Assembly (NCBI RefSeq): GCF_008824185.1
Contig: NZ_CP044426.1
Location: forward strand, 814,501 to 878,500
Source of the DNA: Paracoccus pantotrophus
GTDB lineage: Bacteria > Pseudomonadota > Alphaproteobacteria > Rhodobacterales > Rhodobacteraceae
Length of the DNA stretch: 64,000 nt
Direction: 5' to 3'
Shown here: positions 62,237 through 64,000 of the stretch, piece after piece
How the letters are laid out: every line of letters begins with the position of its first letter
Numbering within the stretch: position 1 is the stretch's first letter
Notes under the pieces: generated by a model
Told to the model about the DNA's origin: nothing
Seen by the model: the letters and a program-made list of their open reading frames with translations, nothing else
The model's database searches: none
Translations under genes and position numbers: made by a program

Positions 62237-62569
62237 GTGACCAAACCGCAGATGACCAACCGACCTGGGGACCGCGAAGAGGTCGAACTGGGGGTCAAGA
62301 CCAGGCCCCGCACGCAGCGGCCTCCGATGTACAAGGTATTGCTGCTGAACGACGATTTCACGCCGATGGAATTCGTCGTGCATGTGCTTGAGCGGCTGTT
62401 CAACATGAACCACGCCCAGGCGATCGAGATCATGCTGACGGTTCATCGCAAGGGGGTGGCCGTCGTCGGCGTCTTCTCGCACGAGATCGCCGAAACCAAG
62501 GTGGCGCAGGTCATGGAACTGGCCCGCCGCCAGCAGCATCCGCTGCAATGCACCATGGAAAAAGAGTAG
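62237..62569 (+). CDS. clpS: ATP-dependent Clp protease adaptor ClpS
   Basis: A protein of about 110 residues. The core KVLLLNDDFTPMEFVVHVLE near residue 35 has the DD and MEF motifs that bind N-degrons, then HAQAIEIMLTVHRKG and GVFSHEIAETKV. The GTG at 62237 is one candidate start, and an ATG at 62252 another; the long frame to 62066 is not supported. ClpS delivers N-end rule substrates to ClpA(P). It is divergent from dacA. Confidence 0.93.
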   Translation: MTKPQMTNRPGDREEVELGVKTRPRTQRPPMYKVLLLNDDFTPMEFVVHVLERLFNMNHAQAIEIMLTVHRKGVAVVGVFSHEIAETKVAQVMELARRQQHPLQCTMEKE

Positions 62570-62572
62570 AAA

Positions 62573-63607
62573 TTGGCTGGATCACGGCTGGAACTTGTCT
62601 TTGGCGGCACGCCGCCCGAAGGGCGCATGCTGCTGATCGGCGCGGGCGCCGCGACCGATCTTGACCCCTTCGACCCCGCCCGCGTGCAGATCGTGCAGGG
62701 CTTTTACCCCGATCACCGGGCGCTGAAGGCGCGCGGCTACGACATGGCGACCGAGGCCTCGGGCGATTTCGACGGCGCCGTGGTCTTCCTGCCGCGGGCG
62801 CGGGCCGAGGCGCGGGCGCGCATCGCCGAGGCCGCGGCGCGGCTGGCGCCGGGCGCCTCGCTGTGGATCGACGGGCAAAAGACCGACGGCATCGACGCGG
62901 TGATGAAGGAGATGCGCGCCCTGGCCCCGGTGGACGAGGTCCAGTCGCGTGCCCATGGCAAGATCTTCCGCGTCACGCTGCCCCAGCCGGGCTGGCTGCC
63001 CGAGGGCTGGGCGGCGCAGGATCACCTGGCCGCGCCCGGCATGGTGACGCGGCCGGGCGTGTTCTCGGCCGACGGGCCGGACCCGGCGTCGCAGGCGCTG
63101 GCGGCGGCGCTGCCCGAAAAGCTGCCGACCCGCATCGTCGATCTGGGCGCGGGCTGGGGCTGGCTTTCGGCACAGATCCTGGCCCATCCCGGCGTCGAGC
63201 TGCTGCACCTGGTCGAGGCCGATGCCGCGGCGCTGGATTGCGCGCGGCGCAATGTCACCGATCCGCGGGCGCGGTTCCATTGGGCGGATGCGCTGGATTT
63301 CCGCCTGCCCGAGCCGGTGAACGGCGTGATCATGAACCCGCCCTTCCACGAGGGGCGTGCGGCCGACCCGAGGCTGGGCGCCGGCTTCATCCGCGCGGCG
63401 GCGGGGCTGCTGACCGGGGCGGGGCGGCTGTGGATGGTGGCCAACCGCCACCTGCCCTATGAGCAGGCGCTGCGGGAATGCTTTGCCGAAGTCGCCGAGC
63501 TGGGCGGCGATGCGCGCTTCAAGATCCTGACCGCCTCGGGAGCGCGGCGCGGCACTGCCGGGCGCCTTCAACCAAAAGGCCCGCAACCGAAAGGCCGGAA
63601 AAGATGA
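62573..63607 (+). CDS. Class I SAM-dependent methyltransferase, RsmC/RlmG-like
   Basis: A 344-residue protein from a TTG start 3 bases after clpS. The N-terminal half lacks a methyltransferase signature, like the degenerate half of RsmC. The C-terminal half has motif I VDLGAGWGWLSAQIL near residue 200 and the catalytic IMNPPFHEGR near residue 252, which is the N6/N2-type NPPF motif. RsmC methylates 16S rRNA G1207. The last residues are a Lys/Arg tail. Its end overlaps the SDR gene start (ATGA). Confidence 0.85.
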   Translation: MAGSRLELVFGGTPPEGRMLLIGAGAATDLDPFDPARVQIVQGFYPDHRALKARGYDMATEASGDFDGAVVFLPRARAEARARIAEAAARLAPGASLWIDGQKTDGIDAVMKEMRALAPVDEVQSRAHGKIFRVTLPQPGWLPEGWAAQDHLAAPGMVTRPGVFSADGPDPASQALAAALPEKLPTRIVDLGAGWGWLSAQILAHPGVELLHLVEADAAALDCARRNVTDPRARFHWADALDFRLPEPVNGVIMNPPFHEGRAADPRLGAGFIRAAAGLLTGAGRLWMVANRHLPYEQALRECFAEVAELGGDARFKILTASGARRGTAGRLQPKGPQPKGRKR

Positions 63608-64000
63608 GCCTCTCCATCCAGGGCAAGACCGCCATCGTGACCGGCGCCGCCCGCGGCATCGGCCTGGCCATCGCCCGGCATTTCGAGGAGGCAGGCGCCA
63701 ATGTCATGTTCGCCGACAGCGACGAGGCGGCGCTGATGACCGAACTGGGCGAACAGGCGGCAAGCGAAGGGCCGGTGCGCGCCTTTGCCGGCGACTTGGG
63801 GCAGAAGCTGACGCTCGCGAACCTGATCTCGGCCACCATCGACGCCTTCGAGCGGGTGGATATCCTGGTCAATGCGCATCGCATGGTGCAGGGCTGCGAC
63901 CCGCTGACGGTGAACGACGAGCTGCTGGGCGACATGCTGCGCCAGAACATGAGTTCCGGCCTGCGCCTGTCGCAGATGGTCGCCAGGCGCATGATGGCCC
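63604..64000 (+). CDS. SDR family oxidoreductase (partial, runs off the window)
   Basis: The first 132 residues of a short-chain dehydrogenase: the Rossmann motif IVTGAARGIGLAIARHF near residue 11, a DSDE region after beta-2, and RVDILVNAHRMVQG near residue 84 (canonical NNAG is VNAHR here). The catalytic YxxxK is beyond the window. The ATG overlaps the methyltransferase stop. Confidence 0.9.
   Translation, partial: MSLSIQGKTAIVTGAARGIGLAIARHFEEAGANVMFADSDEAALMTELGEQAASEGPVRAFAGDLGQKLTLANLISATIDAFERVDILVNAHRMVQGCDPLTVNDELLGDMLRQNMSSGLRLSQMVARRMMA

Overview
The window is high-GC chromosomal DNA from an alphaproteobacterium of the Rhodobacteraceae, most likely Paracoccus. This rests on overall gene content, the lon/HU and dnaX-ybaB-recR arrangements, a leucine-degradation (liu) operon, an FNR-type box of the FnrP class, and a family of short intergenic palindromic repeats of the kind I associate with this group. 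The placement is inference; no rRNA gene is present to confirm it.

Layout. 1-6733: a catabolic cluster (HyuA end, HyuB, HpaI-type aldolase, class I aminotransferase) feeding into a complete tripartite TRAP transporter, probably for uptake and breakdown of an organic acid or cyclic amide. 6734-10055: an accessory patch with a large serine recombinase whose 3' end overlaps a tRNA-fMet-like 3' end and a terminator, then two gene fragments and tRNA-Val(CAC). 10112-13310: HU-like protein, Lon, CsbD. 14083-31727: mostly housekeeping genes: a glycosyltransferase-like protein, IleRS, truncated hemoglobin, RNase HI, GST, IspH, Apt, flavin reductase, an Ivy-type lysozyme inhibitor, a RecD-like helicase, HemE, HemC, CobD and a CobC-like phosphatase. 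31877-41295: the liu operon (ivd, mccB, mccA, HMG-CoA lyase, methylglutaconyl-CoA hydratase) behind a TetR-type palindrome, interrupted by two LprI-like secreted proteins and a divergent ompW with a perfect FNR box, and carrying a macrodomain gene and a GST gene inside it. 41575-44460: MFS transporter, DUF599, DUF465, Hsp20.

44461-46949 is a graveyard of mobile DNA (Mu-like virion morphogenesis gene, frameshifted ISL3-type transposase, IS5-type transposase). 47139-51315 holds recR, ybaB, dnaX, a DUF2218 gene and a serine hydrolase. 51349-54407 is a second mobile patch: a decayed IS3-type element that truncates a RepA-like AAA ATPase, followed by another phage-type gene. 54613-57897 is an accessory surface/secretion locus: a CAP-domain protein with RTX repeats, a stand-alone ATP-grasp enzyme behind a 16-bp palindrome, and a secreted protein with a PepSY-like region and an acidic Gly/Asp/Ser tail. 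58068-64000 returns to the core genome: ilvC with a divergent pair of Lrp/AsnC regulators, a SPOR-tailed D,D-carboxypeptidase, clpS, an RsmC-like methyltransferase and the start of an SDR gene.

No CRISPR array or complete prophage was seen. The best candidates for undescribed biology are the CAP-RTX/ATP-grasp/acidic-protein locus, the 1-6733 catabolic cluster whose substrate is unknown, the macrodomain and LprI-like genes embedded in leucine catabolism, and the dispersed intergenic repeat family.
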